A DNA stretch of 64,000 bases from Mycobacterium sp. PO1 (GCF_017312405.1 NZ_BLTG01000005.1:57527-121526), one strand, 5' to 3'. Shown: positions 1-9,899, numbered from the stretch's first letter. Numbers and translations are program-made. Notes: generated by a model from the sequence alone, not told the origin.

Positions 1-503
1 TGTCGCAGTTCGTGCCGAGCACGACGGTGATCTACCTGATCGCCGGCGCCGCGTTGGGCGCGGTGGGGGTGTTCCTGATCGTGCCCAAGCTGCGGCGCTG
101 GCTGGGCAGTTCGCTGCGGCCGCGGCTGAAAGAGGTCATCGACGATCTCGTGGTGCTCGCCCGGGAGCCCAAGCGGCTTGCGGTGATCATTCTGGGTTGC
201 GCCACAACGACACTCGGCTCGGCGCTGGCGCTGTGGGCCAGCATCGAAGCGTTCGGCGGTGACGTGAACTTCGTGACCGTGACGATCGTGACGATGGTCG
301 GCGGAACGCTGGCGTCGGCTGCCCCGACACCGGGTGGGGTGGGGGCCGTCGAAGCGGCGCTCATCGGCGGCCTGGCCGCGTTCGGGGTGTCCGCGGCGGT
401 GGCGGTGCCCGCCGTGCTGCTGTATCGGATCCTGACCTGCTGGCTGCCGGTGTTCCTGGGCTGGCCCATCATGCGATGGCTGACCCGCAAGCAGATGATC
501 TAG
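1..503 (+). CDS. Lysylphosphatidylglycerol synthase TM-type (flippase-like) membrane protein, 3' end only
   Basis: The reading frame is open from the window edge, so only about the last 166 residues are present; the in-frame GTG at 12 is not the true start. The fragment holds several hydrophobic helices and the loop APTPGGVGAVEAAL followed by a final helix pair, a hallmark of the LPG_synthase_TM (UPF0104) family. Proteins of this family are polytopic inner-membrane proteins linked to lipid flipping or glycolipid export; the substrate cannot be read from this piece. The gene is followed after 7 bases by a 61-bp palindrome. Family assignment is from motif recall and the role is inferred. Confidence 0.75.
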   Translation, partial: SQFVPSTTVIYLIAGAALGAVGVFLIVPKLRRWLGSSLRPRLKEVIDDLVVLAREPKRLAVIILGCATTTLGSALALWASIEAFGGDVNFVTVTIVTMVGGTLASAAPTPGGVGAVEAALIGGLAAFGVSAAVAVPAVLLYRILTCWLPVFLGWPIMRWLTRKQMI

Positions 504-510
504 CACCACC

Positions 511-571
511 CGCGAACGTGCGTTCCCTGTCGTTGTCGTGCGCGCGGCGCTACCGGGAATGCACGTTCGCG
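511..571. repeat. 61-bp palindromic repeat, family A, copy 1
   Basis: An imperfect inverted repeat with outer arms CGCGAACGTGCGTTCCC and GGGAATGCACGTTCGCG. It starts 8 bases after a stop codon. A second copy of exactly the same length lies at 30559-30619 and a half copy at 34199-34221. It could fold as a terminator hairpin. Confidence 0.75.
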
Positions 572-685
572 ACCGGGTCGCCGGAGGTGATACCTGCGCG
601 CTACCGAGATTAATCTGCCCGAAACGCAGCCGTGGTTTCCTCTCATCAGACGCTGTTTCCTGACAGAGATCATGCTGGAGGCTTG

Positions 686-1060
686 ATGACGAGTACCGCC
701 GCGCCGACCTTCCTGGTGACGTCCGGGTTCTGGAAGACCCTGCCCCAGATGCCGCTGGAGCAGTATCCCGGTACCTAGGGCTTCATCGACGACGTCTACG
801 CCAACCCCAACGGGGTGCCGATGTGCTCGGGCTACTTCGAACTGCGCAACACCGACGCGCCGCTGGACTACTACTACGACTACGACGAGATGAAGATCGT
901 CCTGGAGGGCGAATTCCGGCTGGAGAACGTCGACACCGGACAGGTCGAGATCGCCCGCGCCAAGGACGCGATCTTCTTCCCGAAGGGGTCACGAATCCTG
1001 TTCTCCACACCCGATCGTGCGCTGGCGTTCTACGTCGGCTACCGCTCCTTCGCCCCCTGA
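686..1060 (+). pseudogene. Cupin-domain protein interrupted by an in-frame TAG
   Basis: An ATG at 686 sits behind a good ribosome binding site (GGAGG at 677-681) and opens a frame reading MTSTAAPTFLVTSGFWKTLP. The frame hits TAG at 776-778 and then continues in the same phase, without stop, to TGA at 1058-1060. The downstream part (GFIDDVYANPNGVPMCSGYFELR, then YDYDEMKIVLEGEF and AIFFPKGSRILFST) is a typical small cupin barrel like EutQ-type or ethanolamine-utilisation cupins. Without the amber codon the product would be 124 residues. The next gene, tdm, starts 17 bases later, so the cupin belongs to the trimethylamine operon. A restart at 815 would give a truncated 81-residue barrel. A sequencing error or a recent point mutation such as GAG to TAG are the simplest causes. 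Confidence 0.75.
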
Positions 1061-1076
1061 CCTCGCCGCAGCAGGA

Positions 1077-3395
1077 ATGCGCGCACCTGCCGGCCTCGAC
1101 GACCCGGTCGAGCGGTTCCGAGTCCGCCCGGGGGCGGTCACCGCACTGCGGGTCTGCGGCGGCGACCGCCTCGACGTCATCGACCCGCATGGCCGTCAGC
1201 CGGCCGAACTGACCGTGTTGTCCGCCGATCCCGCCGCGGTGCCCGGCACGGCACCCGACGCCCCGGCCAGTGTCCTGCGGCGACTGTCCGCCGGGCCCAG
1301 CGAGGACGGCTGCGCGGCGGCGCGAATCCTGACGCTCTTGTCCGAGTATCGGATCGACCCGCCGGCCGCGGTGGCGACGCGGCTGTTCGACGGTCGCTCG
1401 CCCGCCGGTGCGCGGGCCGGTTTCACCGTCGGCGCCGACGCCGTGGTGCTGGTCGCCGCACCCGGTGCGCCGATGTCGCCGACGGCCGAGGACCCGAACC
1501 CGCCGTCGGAGGTCTGGGTGGAGGTGCGCCGCGCCGACCCGCGCCGCCTCGAAGTCGCCGAGCTGCCCGAGCCGCTGGCCGAACCGTTGTACGACATGCG
1601 CATCGACGCCATGACCGCCTCGGCCTACGAGGTTCGCGCCGGACAGTTCATCCAGGTCATCGATGTCCAGGGCAGGCAGTGCTCGGATTTCCTGGCCTTC
1701 GACGCCCGCGCATTGCACGACGGCACCGAGTACGGCCTCGACGCCACCACCACGCGCACCGTCGGGGGCGGCGCCTACCCGCGACCGGGGTTGGCGGGCA
1801 AGTTCTTCGACCCGCGAGCCCGTCCCCTCGTCGAGGTGGTCCGCGACACCGTGGGTCGCCACGATACGTTCGCCCTGGCGTGCACCGCCAAGTACTACGC
1901 CGACCTGGGCTACCCGGGCCACGTGAACTGCACCGACAACTTCAACGCCACGCTGTCGCGGTTCGGGGTGACAGCGCGCGCCGGCTGGCCGGCGCTGAAC
2001 CTGTTCTACAACACCGCCTTCGACGCCGACCAGCAGCTGGTCACCGACGAACCGTGGTCCCGGGCAGGCGATTACGTGCTGTTTCGGGCCTGTACCGATC
2101 TGGTGTGCGCCTCGTCGGCCTGCCCGGACGACATCGACCCGTCCAACGGCTGGATGCCGACCGACATCCACGTCCGCGTCTACGACTCCACGAGGAGGTT
2201 CTCCGTGGCGCTGGGACATCGGCTCACGCCCGACGCCGACACGGTACTCACCAAGCCGACCGCCTTCGCGGCACGCACCCGTGCCCTGACGCAACAGTTC
2301 AGCGAGTACCGCGGCTACTGGCTTCCCACCGCGTACGACAACTTCGGCCCCCAGGACGAGTACTGGGCATGCCGCGAACGGGTCGCGGTGATGGACCTGT
2401 CGGCGCTGCGCAAGTTCGAAATCCTCGGCCCCGATGCCGAAGCGTTGTTGCAGGCCACGCTGACCCGCAACATCCGCCGGCTGGCGCGCGGGCAGGTCGT
2501 CTACTCCGCGATGTGCACCGAGGCCGGGGGTGTGATCGACGACTGCACCGTGCTGCGGCTGGGCGAGAACACCTTCCGCCTCGTCGGCGGCGACCCCTAC
2601 GACGGCCAGTGGCTGCGTAGCCAGGCCGACCGGCTGGGTCTTTCTCAGGTGTGGATCAAGGACTCCACCGATCATCTGCACAACCTCGCCGTCCAGGGGC
2701 CCCTCAGCCGCGACCTGCTCGCCGAGCTGATCTGGACGCCGCCGACCCAGCCCGCGCTGCCCGAGCTGGGGTGGTTCCGGTTCCTGATCGGCCGGCTCGG
2801 CGGGCCTGACGGAGTGCCGCTGGTCATCTCGCGCACCGGGTACACCGGCGAGCTGGGTTACGAACTGTGGATGCACCCCGACACCGCCGAGACGGTGTGG
2901 GACGCGGTGTGGGAAGCCGGGCAGCCGTACGGGCTGACCCCCTTGGGTCTCGAGGCGCTGGAGCTGTTGCGGGTGGAGTCGGGACTGGTCGCCGCGGGCC
3001 ACGAGTTCGACGACCAGACCGACCCGTTCGAGGCCGGCATCGGTTTCACTGTGCCGCTGAGGTCGAAACACGACGACTTCGTGGGACGGGCCGCTCTGCT
3101 CGAACGCCAGGCGCACCCGCAGCGGTGCCTGGTCGGGCTGCTGCTGGACGGCAACGAGGTCGCCGGGCACGGCGACTGTGTGCACGTCGGTCGATTCCAG
3201 GTCGGGGTGGTGACCAGCGGCGCCCGCTCTCCGGTACTGGGGTCCAGTATTGCGCTGTGCCGCATCGCTGTTCAGCACGCGACGGCCGGCACCCGCGTCG
3301 AGGTCGGCAAGCTCGACGGGCACCGCAAGCGGCTCGGCGCCACCGTCACCACGTTGCCGTTCTACGACCCGGACAAGACCCGGCCCCGTTCCTGA
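1077..3395 (+). CDS. tdm: Trimethylamine N-oxide demethylase (DUF1989 + GcvT-type THF domain)
   Basis: A 772-residue protein with the two-part build known for Tdm, which cleaves trimethylamine N-oxide to dimethylamine and formaldehyde and passes the one-carbon unit to tetrahydrofolate. Roughly residues 170-370 are DUF1989-like, with cysteines in GRQCSDFLAF, GHVNCTDNFN and DLVCASSACPDDID that would bind metal. Roughly residues 400-770 are an aminomethyltransferase (GcvT) domain (SRTGYTGELGYELWM, GLEALELLRVESG). The first 100 residues contain a weaker DUF1989-like copy (LRVCGGDRLDVIDPHGRQ). ATG at 1077 follows GCAGGA; an upstream ATG at 1017 lies inside the cupin and is rejected. The adjacent tmm gene supports the call. 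An uncharacterised DUF1989/GcvT protein with another amine-oxide substrate remains possible. Confidence 0.82.
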   Translation: MRAPAGLDDPVERFRVRPGAVTALRVCGGDRLDVIDPHGRQPAELTVLSADPAAVPGTAPDAPASVLRRLSAGPSEDGCAAARILTLLSEYRIDPPAAVATRLFDGRSPAGARAGFTVGADAVVLVAAPGAPMSPTAEDPNPPSEVWVEVRRADPRRLEVAELPEPLAEPLYDMRIDAMTASAYEVRAGQFIQVIDVQGRQCSDFLAFDARALHDGTEYGLDATTTRTVGGGAYPRPGLAGKFFDPRARPLVEVVRDTVGRHDTFALACTAKYYADLGYPGHVNCTDNFNATLSRFGVTARAGWPALNLFYNTAFDADQQLVTDEPWSRAGDYVLFRACTDLVCASSACPDDIDPSNGWMPTDIHVRVYDSTRRFSVALGHRLTPDADTVLTKPTAFAARTRALTQQFSEYRGYWLPTAYDNFGPQDEYWACRERVAVMDLSALRKFEILGPDAEALLQATLTRNIRRLARGQVVYSAMCTEAGGVIDDCTVLRLGENTFRLVGGDPYDGQWLRSQADRLGLSQVWIKDSTDHLHNLAVQGPLSRDLLAELIWTPPTQPALPELGWFRFLIGRLGGPDGVPLVISRTGYTGELGYELWMHPDTAETVWDAVWEAGQPYGLTPLGLEALELLRVESGLVAAGHEFDDQTDPFEAGIGFTVPLRSKHDDFVGRAALLERQAHPQRCLVGLLLDGNEVAGHGDCVHVGRFQVGVVTSGARSPVLGSSIALCRIAVQHATAGTRVEVGKLDGHRKRLGATVTTLPFYDPDKTRPRS

Positions 3396-3427
3396 CACCG
3401 CCCACTCGTCGACTACCAGGAGGAACC

Positions 3428-4774
3428 ATGACCCGAACCGCCGTGATCGGCGCAGGCCCGTGCGGTCTCGCCCAACTGCATGCCTTCGAACAGGCCCGCC
3501 TGGCGGGTGCCGACATCGGTGACATCGTGTGCTTCGAGAAGCAGAGCGACTGGGGCGGGTTGTGGAACTACACCTGGCGCACCGGACTCGACGAGCGCGG
3601 AGATCCCGTGCACGGCAGCATGTACCGCTACCTGTGGTCCAACGGGCCCAAGGAGTGCCTGGAGTTCTCCGACTACACCTTCGACGAACACTTCGGCCGC
3701 GCGATACCGTCGTTCCCGCCGCGCGAGGTGCTCTACGACTACATCGTCGGCCGCGCGAAGAAAAGCGATGTGCGCCAGTACATCCAATTCGAGTCCCCGG
3801 TGCGCGCCGTGTCGTTCGACGGATCCACCCGGATGTTCGAGGTGACGGTGCAGACGTGGGAACCGTCCGGGGGCAGCGTGCTGCGCACCGAGTCCTTCGA
3901 CCATGTGATCGTCGCAACCGGACACTTCTCCACCCCGAACGTGCCCGAGTATCCCGGTTTCGACCGATTTCCCGGGCGCATCCTGCACTCCCACGACTTC
4001 CGCGACGCCGCCGAGTTCACCGGCAGGGATCTGTTGATACTGGGCAGCAGCTACTCGGCCGAGGACATCGCGCTGCAGGCGCTGAAGTACGGAGCTGCGT
4101 CGATCACCGTGGCCTACCGCACCGCCGCCATGTGTTTCGACTGGCCCGACGGCATCACCGAGGTTCCCTCGCTACGCCACCTCGAGGGCCGCACAGCGCA
4201 TTTCGCCGACGGCACCAGCCGCGATGTCGATGCGGTCATCCTGTGCACCGGTTACCTGCACCATTTCCCGTTCATCGACCCGGACCTGCGACTGAGCACC
4301 CCTAACAACCTCTACCCCGACGGCCTGTACAAGGGTGTGGCCTGGGCCGCCAACCCGCGGTTGATGTATCTCGGCATGCAGGACCAGTACTACACGTTCA
4401 CCATGTTCGACGCTCAGGCGTTCGTCGCCCGCGACCTCGTGCTGGGCCGGTTGCCGTTGCCGTCGCCGCAGGAGATGGCGGCCGACGTGGCTGCGTGGCG
4501 GGCCCGGTACGCCCAGGTCGACAGCATCATGGAGCAGATCGACTTCCAGACCGAGTACGTGCGCGACCTGATGACGTTGACCGACTATCCGTCGTTCGAT
4601 CTCGACCTGGTCAGGCAACACTTCATCGAGTGGGAGCACGACAAGGACGAGAGCATCACCGGCTACCGTGACAAGTCGTTCGCCTCACCGTGCACGGGCA
4701 GCGTGGGACCGACACCGAGCACCACCTGGTGGGACGAGCCCGACGACAGCCTTGCGCGGTTTCTGCAGCGTTAG
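3428..4774 (+). CDS. tmm: Trimethylamine monooxygenase (flavin-containing monooxygenase)
   Basis: A 448-residue soluble FAD/NADPH monooxygenase predicted to oxidise trimethylamine to its N-oxide, the substrate of the preceding gene product. The FAD motif GAGPCGLAQLHAF is at residues 8-20. It is followed by VCFEKQSDWGGLWNYTWRTG and HGSMYRYLWSNGPKECLEF, which are highly characteristic of bacterial Tmm. The FMO signature HSHDFRD and the NADPH motif LILGSSYSAEDIALQ follow, then CTGYLHHFPF. The length matches Tmm. The start has an ideal AGGAGGA site, and the gene lies 32 bases behind tdm, probably in the same operon. Its stop meets the stop of the small convergent gene behind it. Confidence 0.9.
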   Translation: MTRTAVIGAGPCGLAQLHAFEQARLAGADIGDIVCFEKQSDWGGLWNYTWRTGLDERGDPVHGSMYRYLWSNGPKECLEFSDYTFDEHFGRAIPSFPPREVLYDYIVGRAKKSDVRQYIQFESPVRAVSFDGSTRMFEVTVQTWEPSGGSVLRTESFDHVIVATGHFSTPNVPEYPGFDRFPGRILHSHDFRDAAEFTGRDLLILGSSYSAEDIALQALKYGAASITVAYRTAAMCFDWPDGITEVPSLRHLEGRTAHFADGTSRDVDAVILCTGYLHHFPFIDPDLRLSTPNNLYPDGLYKGVAWAANPRLMYLGMQDQYYTFTMFDAQAFVARDLVLGRLPLPSPQEMAADVAAWRARYAQVDSIMEQIDFQTEYVRDLMTLTDYPSFDLDLVRQHFIEWEHDKDESITGYRDKSFASPCTGSVGPTPSTTWWDEPDDSLARFLQR

Positions 4775-4992
4775 CAGAGCACGCCGGCGAACACGGCCCC
4801 GGTGACGAGCGCGACGACGATCGCGACCGTGGGCATACCGCTGGACAGTGCCACGACCACGCCGGCGATCGCGGCGATCAGGATCAGGCTCAGCAGCGTG
4901 GCGAGCAGCCAGTTGGCCGAGTGGGAAGCGTGTGTCGGCCGAGGAGTCTCGCTGTGCTGCGGGATCATCGCGCCTTCGCCAATTCCAACCAT
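4771..4992 (-). CDS. Small hydrophobic membrane protein
   Basis: About 73 residues. The first 25 are polar, with several Pro and His. Two hydrophobic segments follow (LLATLLSLILIAAIAGVVVAL and PTVAIVVALVTGAVFAGVL), so a two-helix membrane protein is likely. ATG at 4992 with AAAGGGCGG just before it is preferred over GTG at 5019, which would add nine residues. The stop codon overlaps the end of tmm tail to tail. No family was recognised and no function is offered. Confidence 0.55.
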   Translation of the reverse strand: MVGIGEGAMIPQHSETPRPTHASHSANWLLATLLSLILIAAIAGVVVALSSGMPTVAIVVALVTGAVFAGVLC

Positions 4993-5106
4993 GGCCGCCC
5001 TTTCTGTGACTGCGGACACACTATAACCCGGGCATGGCGCAGATCACACCGATGCGCCCGAGTTTGTGACCTTGGCGACGATTTCGAAAGCCCTACTAAC
5101 AGAACT

Positions 5107-5123
5107 GATTAGCGGTGCTAATC
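5107..5123. promoter_or_regulatory. Palindrome upstream of the M15 peptidase gene
   Basis: GATTAGC-GGT-GCTAATC is a perfect 7-bp inverted repeat with a 3-base centre, in an AT-richer stretch 30 bases before the peptidase start. It could be an operator or a leader hairpin; no cognate regulator is evident nearby. Confidence 0.4.
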
Positions 5124-5153
5124 GGATCTGGATGCTTCGGTACGTTGGGTCCG

Positions 5154-5903
5154 ATGGTGATCGCGAGGCTGGCCGCGCTGGTGGCCGTGACGGCAGCGCT
5201 GGTGCAGTGCGCGCCCGATCGGGGGCACCCGGCCACGCCGTCACCGGCCACGCCATCACCGGCCACCCCGACGGCAGCCGAGCCGGCACCGGAGACGTTC
5301 CGCACCGTTCCGCGGCCGCCGCAGACTCCGCCTCCGCCGACTGCCGGCCCGGCCGAGATCAGCTCCGTCACGGCGGCTGACCTCGGCAGCACCTGGAGAG
5401 CGGGCTGCCCCCTGCCCCCGGAGCGGTTACGACAGGTCGAACTTGACTACCGGGGTTTCGACGGGCAGACCCACCGCGGCCAGCTGGTGGTCCACGAGGA
5501 TCTGACCGGCGAGGTCATCGACGTGTTTGCCGAGCTCTACCGCATCGGCTATCCCATCGAGCGGATGCGCACGGTCGAGAACTACCCCGACGCCGACGAC
5601 GAGCTGTCGATGCGCGACAACAACACCTCGGCGTTCAACTGCCGCGACATTCCCGGAACCGGGCAGTGGTCGTATCACGCCTACGGCCGGGCGATCGACG
5701 TCAACCCGCGGCTGAACCCCTTCGTGGATCGCCGCGGCGACTACCAGCCGGCCAACGCCGCTCGGTGGGTCGACCGCACCCGCACCGAACCAGGCATGCT
5801 GCACGACGGTGACGCCGCGGTGCTCGCGTTCACCGACCGCGGCTGGACGTGGGGCGGCCATTGGCGCACCCCGCTGGACTACCAGCATTTCGAGCTTCCC
5901 TGA
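5154..5903 (+). CDS. M15-family D-Ala-D-Ala carboxypeptidase-like lipoprotein
   Basis: The protein is 249 residues from ATG 5154; an upstream start at 5115 would spoil the signal peptide. A signal peptide ends in the lipobox ALVQC, so the mature protein is probably lipid-anchored outside the membrane. A Pro/Thr/Ala-rich linker (three PSPAT-like units) follows. The catalytic domain has the zinc pattern of VanY/M15 peptidases: H-AYGRAI-D in SYHAYGRAIDVNP and a second His in YQHFELP, with GWTWGGHW between them. Such enzymes trim peptidoglycan stem peptides or act as L,D/D,D-carboxypeptidases. The family is well supported; the exact bond cleaved is not. Confidence 0.8.
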   Translation: MVIARLAALVAVTAALVQCAPDRGHPATPSPATPSPATPTAAEPAPETFRTVPRPPQTPPPPTAGPAEISSVTAADLGSTWRAGCPLPPERLRQVELDYRGFDGQTHRGQLVVHEDLTGEVIDVFAELYRIGYPIERMRTVENYPDADDELSMRDNNTSAFNCRDIPGTGQWSYHAYGRAIDVNPRLNPFVDRRGDYQPANAARWVDRTRTEPGMLHDGDAAVLAFTDRGWTWGGHWRTPLDYQHFELP

Positions 5904-6004
5904 CCAAATGCTGACAGGGCGCTGATGAGGTGAGCCCCCGCGCGGGCTTGCGGTAGCGTAAATTCGGGCGCCGTCAAGGAGCGGAGGTTGCCCTGCTGCA
6001 TCGA

Positions 6005-8284
6005 ATGACAGTGCTGGCCTTGGCCGCGCCGCGACGCATCATCGCCGCCGCGGCCGTGCTGACGGTTGCGTTGGCCGTGTTCGGCGTGCCCGTCGCCAAT
6101 CACCTCTCCCCCAGCGGTTTTCAGGACCCCGGCTCCGAGTCCGCCAGCGCGGCACGGCTACTCACCGAGCGCTTCGGTCGCGGTGACGTCGAGATGGTCA
6201 TCGTGGTGTCGTCCCCCGACGGGGTCGACAGCCCCGCCGCGCGCACGGCGGCCCAGGACATCGTCACCGCACTCGACGACAATCCGCACGTCGCCGACAT
6301 CTCCTCGGCCTGGTCCACCCCCGTCACACCGGACCTGATCAGCACCGACCGCACCGCCGGACTGATCGTCGCGGGCATCACCGGCACCGAAGCGCAGCAA
6401 CAGACCTACGCCAAGGACATCTCCGAGCGGGTCAGCGGCGAGCGCGATGGCGTCTCGGTGCGCACCGGCGGTACCGCGATGGTCAACGTGCAGATCACCG
6501 AGCAGTCCCAGCGTGACCTGCTGCTGATGGAGTCGCTCGCCATCCCGCTGAGCTTCCTGGTCCTGGTGTGGGTGTTCGGCGGGCTCCTGGCCGCGGCGTT
6601 GCCGGTGGCCATCGGCGCCATGGCGGTGATCGGCGCACTGGCGGTGCTGCGCGTGGTCACATTCGCCACCGACGTCTCGATCTTCGCGCTCAACCTGGCC
6701 GCGGCGATGGGCCTGGCGCTGGCCATCGACTACACGCTGCTGATCATCTCCCGCTACCGCGACGAACTGTCCGGCGGCGCCGACCGCGCCACCGCACTCT
6801 CGCGGACGATGAACACCGCCGGCCGCACCGTGCTGTTCTCGGCGACGACCGTGGCGCTGTCGATGTCGGTGATGGTGCTGTTCCCGATGCACTTCCTCAA
6901 GTCCTTCGCCTACGCCGGGGTCGCCACCGTCGCGTTCGCCGCCGCGGCAGCGGTCGTCATCACCCCCGCCGCCCTCGTGCTGCTCGGCGACCGGATCGAC
7001 TCGCTGAACGTGGCAAGCCTGGCCCGTCGCCTGCTGCGCCGCCCCGACCCCGATCCGGTGCCGGTGCAGCAGCGGTTCTGGTATCGCTGCGCGCACGGCG
7101 TGATGCGCCGGGCGCTGCCACTGGGCCTGGCCGTCGTGGCGCTCCTGCTCGTCCTCGGGGCACCGTTCCTCGGAGTCCGCTGGGGGTTCCCCGACGACCG
7201 GGTGCTGCCGCCGTCGGCCTCGGCCCATCAGGTCGGCGATCAGCTGCGCGAGCAGTTCGCCGCCAACTCCGACACCGCCGTGACCGTCGTCGTCCCCGAC
7301 AACGCCGGTCTGTCCCCCGAGCAGGTGTCCGGCTACGCCGCCGATCTGTCACGGGTTGCCGACGTCGCCGCGGTGTCCGCGCCGACCGGCACCTTCGTCG
7401 CGGGCAGCCGCACCGGCCCGCCGACCGCGCCGACCGCCGCACGCGACGGCAGCATGTTCCTGACTGTCACCACCACCGCGCCGTTGTTCTCCGACGCCTC
7501 GGAGGCTCAGCTCGACCGCATGCACGACGTCGCCGGGCCCGGTGGGCGCACCGTCGAGTTCACCGGTACCGCACAAACCAACCGCGACAGCGTGAACGCG
7601 ATCACGTCCACCCTGCCGCTGGTGCTCGGCCTGATCGCCGTCATCATGTTCGGCCTGCTGTTCCTGCTGACCGGCAGCGTCGTGGTGCCGCTGAAAGCCC
7701 TGGTGCTGAACATGCTTTCACTGACCGCGGCGTTCGGTGCGCTGGTGTGGATCTTCCAGGACGGCCACCTCGGCGGGCTCGGTACCACCCACACCGGCAC
7801 CCTGGTGGCCAACATGCCGGTGCTGTTGTTCTGCATCGCGTTCGGCCTCTCGATGGACTACGAGGTGTTCCTGGTCGCGCGCATCCGCGAGTTCTGGCTC
7901 AGGCCCGGCATGTCCAATGACGAGGCGGTGGCGCTCGGTATCGCCCATACCGGCCGGGTGATCACCGCGGCCGCGCTGATCATGTCGATCTCGTTCGCAG
8001 CGTTGATCGCCGCGAGTACCTCGGTGATGCGGATGTTCGGCCTCGGGCTGACGCTGGCCGTCCTCGCCGACGCCACGCTGGTGCGGATGGTGTTGGTGCC
8101 CGCCTTCATGCACGTCATGGGCAGCGCCAACTGGTGGGCGCCGCGCTGGCTCAGACGGGTGCACGACCGCCTGGGGATCGCCGACGAACCCGCAGCGCCC
8201 CTCTCCCAGCTCCCCGGCACCACGGAACCCGAAGACCCCCACACCGAGGTCCCCGACGAGAAGTCCGAACGGATCATCACATGA
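6005..8284 (+). CDS. MmpL-family RND transporter
   Basis: A 759-residue polytopic protein with two MMPL halves. There is a helix at 10-30, a periplasmic domain to about 180, then a bundle containing [15 protein letters not shown]. The second half has a further periplasmic domain and a bundle containing [15 protein letters not shown]. The paired Asp-Tyr motifs are the proton-relay residues known from MmpL3-type transporters. The C-terminal tail is short and acidic. It overlaps the type III polyketide synthase gene by ATGA, so export of that lipid product is the natural inference. A ribosome binding site (GGAGCGGAGG) lies rather far (about 17 bases) upstream of ATG 6005, so the start could be slightly earlier. 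Transport substrate is unproven. Confidence 0.88.
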   Translation: MTVLALAAPRRIIAAAAVLTVALAVFGVPVANHLSPSGFQDPGSESASAARLLTERFGRGDVEMVIVVSSPDGVDSPAARTAAQDIVTALDDNPHVADISSAWSTPVTPDLISTDRTAGLIVAGITGTEAQQQTYAKDISERVSGERDGVSVRTGGTAMVNVQITEQSQRDLLLMESLAIPLSFLVLVWVFGGLLAAALPVAIGAMAVIGALAVLRVVTFATDVSIFALNLAAAMGLALAIDYTLLIISRYRDELSGGADRATALSRTMNTAGRTVLFSATTVALSMSVMVLFPMHFLKSFAYAGVATVAFAAAAAVVITPAALVLLGDRIDSLNVASLARRLLRRPDPDPVPVQQRFWYRCAHGVMRRALPLGLAVVALLLVLGAPFLGVRWGFPDDRVLPPSASAHQVGDQLREQFAANSDTAVTVVVPDNAGLSPEQVSGYAADLSRVADVAAVSAPTGTFVAGSRTGPPTAPTAARDGSMFLTVTTTAPLFSDASEAQLDRMHDVAGPGGRTVEFTGTAQTNRDSVNAITSTLPLVLGLIAVIMFGLLFLLTGSVVVPLKALVLNMLSLTAAFGALVWIFQDGHLGGLGTTHTGTLVANMPVLLFCIAFGLSMDYEVFLVARIREFWLRPGMSNDEAVALGIAHTGRVITAAALIMSISFAALIAASTSVMRMFGLGLTLAVLADATLVRMVLVPAFMHVMGSANWWAPRWLRRVHDRLGIADEPAAPLSQLPGTTEPEDPHTEVPDEKSERIIT

Positions 8285-9366
8285 GCCCCACTTCCGGCAA
8301 CCCGATCAGCGTCATCACCGGTGTCCAGGGAGCACTGCCGAAACACCGCTACCGCCAAGACGAGATCACCGAGGCCTTCCTCGCGGTGCCCGCGTTCGCC
8401 GATCTCGGCGACGTGGTGCGCGGCCTGCACGCACACGCGAAGGTGTCCACCCGCAACTTCGTGCTGCCGTTGGAGCGTTACCCGACGCTGACCGATTTCG
8501 GTGCGGCCAACGACCTCTACCTCGAGCATGCGGTCGAGCTGGCCTGCGAGGCGCTCTCCGCCGCGCTGGACGAGGCCGGCCTCGGACCCGGTGACCTCGA
8601 CATGATCATGACCACCACTGTCACCGGCATCGCGGTGCCCTCGCTGGACGCCAGGATCGCCGGCCGGCTGGGTCTTCGCCCGGACGTGCGCCGGGTCCCG
8701 TTGTTCGGGTTGGGGTGTGTGGCCGGGGCCGCGGGGGTCGCCCGCATGCACGACTACCTGCGCGGTGCGCCCGATCACGTCGCCGCGCTGGTGTCGGTGG
8801 AGCTGTGCTCGCTCACCTACACCGCGGCCGAGCCGACCATGGCCAGCCTGGTCGGCAGTGCGCTGTTCGGGGACGGCGCTGCGGCGGTGATCGCCGCCGG
8901 TGAACGCCGCGCCGAAAAAATCGGCGCCGCAGGACCCGACGTGCTCGACTCCCGCAGCCGGATGTATCCGGATTCGCTGGACACGATGGGCTGGAAAGTC
9001 GGCCCGGCCGGATTGCAGCTGATCCTGTCCCCGAACCTGCCCGAGCTGATCGACCGGTACCTGGCCGACGACATGAGCGGCTTTCTCACCGACCACGACC
9101 TGACCCTCGGCGACATCGCCGCGTGGGTGTCCCACCCCGGCGGCCCCAAGGTGATCGAGGCGATCACCGCCGCGCTCGGTCTCGCCGACGACGCGCTGGA
9201 GCTGACATGGCGTTCACTTGCCGAGGTGGGCAACCTGTCCTCGTCGTCGGTACTGCACGTGTTGCGTGACACCCGCGCGAAGAAACCGCCGGCCGGCCGC
9301 CCCGGGCTGCTGATGGCGATGGGCCCGGGCTTCTGCTCCGAACTCGTGCTGCTGCGCTGGCGCTGA
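8281..9366 (+). CDS. Type III polyketide synthase (chalcone/stilbene synthase-like)
   Basis: A 361-residue cytosolic enzyme of the chalcone-synthase superfamily, expected to extend a fatty acyl starter with malonyl units into an alkylresorcinol, alkylpyrone or related phenolic lipid. The catalytic triad is visible: Cys146 in FGLGCVAGA, His285 in VSHPGGPK and Asn318 in EVGNLSSSS. The C-terminal [13 protein letters not shown] is the family's GFGPG-like end. It is similar to mycobacterial Pks10/11/18-type enzymes. The start overlaps the MmpL stop (ATGA), and methyltransferase and flavoprotein genes follow within 10 bases. Confidence 0.9.
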   Translation: MSPTSGNPISVITGVQGALPKHRYRQDEITEAFLAVPAFADLGDVVRGLHAHAKVSTRNFVLPLERYPTLTDFGAANDLYLEHAVELACEALSAALDEAGLGPGDLDMIMTTTVTGIAVPSLDARIAGRLGLRPDVRRVPLFGLGCVAGAAGVARMHDYLRGAPDHVAALVSVELCSLTYTAAEPTMASLVGSALFGDGAAAVIAAGERRAEKIGAAGPDVLDSRSRMYPDSLDTMGWKVGPAGLQLILSPNLPELIDRYLADDMSGFLTDHDLTLGDIAAWVSHPGGPKVIEAITAALGLADDALELTWRSLAEVGNLSSSSVLHVLRDTRAKKPPAGRPGLLMAMGPGFCSELVLLRWR

Positions 9367-9374
9367 GGATCCCG

Positions 9375-9899
9375 ATGCTGGCCTACACCCTGCTGATCGC
9401 CCTCATCGCCGTCGAGCGAGTCGCTGAACTCGTTGTCTCGCAACGCAACCTGGCGTGGAGCAGACAACACGGCGGCGTCGAGTTCGGCGCCGGCCACTAC
9501 CCGGTGATGGTGGTGCTGCACACCGCGCTGCTGGCCGGTTGTCTGCTCGAGGCCGCGCACCGCGAGTTCCTGCCCGCCCTGGGTTGGCCCATGCTGGCGC
9601 TCGTGGCGGCCGCTCAGGCGTTGCGCTGGTGGTGCATTCTCACTCTGGGCCGCCAGTGGAACACCCGTGTGGTCGTCGTCCCCGGCGCCGGGCGCATCAC
9701 CGGCGGGCCCTACCGGTTCCTGTCGCACCCCAACTACGTCGCCGTCATCGTCGAGGGGATCGCGTTGCCGCTGGTGCATACGGCGTGGCTCACCGCGCTG
9801 GTGTTCACCGTCCTGAACGCCGCGCTGCTGCGAACCAGGATCTCGGTGGAAAATGATGCGCTGCGGTCACTGGACACCGGTGAGAGGCCGCCGACGTGA
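9375..9899 (+). CDS. Isoprenylcysteine carboxyl methyltransferase-type membrane methyltransferase
   Basis: A 174-residue protein with about four membrane helices. Its C-terminal ICMT signature spans RQWNTRVVVVPGAG, TGGPYRFLSHPNYVAVIVEG and the closing Glu-Asn motif. Bacterial members next to type III polyketide synthases (BpsB in Bacillus, SrsB in Streptomyces) O-methylate alkylpyrones or alkylresorcinols with S-adenosylmethionine. The position between the synthase and the flavoprotein makes that role likely here. The gene overlaps the next one by ATGA-type overlap (GTGA). Confidence 0.85.
   Translation: MLAYTLLIALIAVERVAELVVSQRNLAWSRQHGGVEFGAGHYPVMVVLHTALLAGCLLEAAHREFLPALGWPMLALVAAAQALRWWCILTLGRQWNTRVVVVPGAGRITGGPYRFLSHPNYVAVIVEGIALPLVHTAWLTALVFTVLNAALLRTRISVENDALRSLDTGERPPT

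Noticed and set aside
783..3917. A 1044-codon open frame on the minus strand opposite tdm and tmm
   Set aside because: Antisense shadow of two well-identified genes in GC-rich DNA; Arg/His-rich, low-complexity product.
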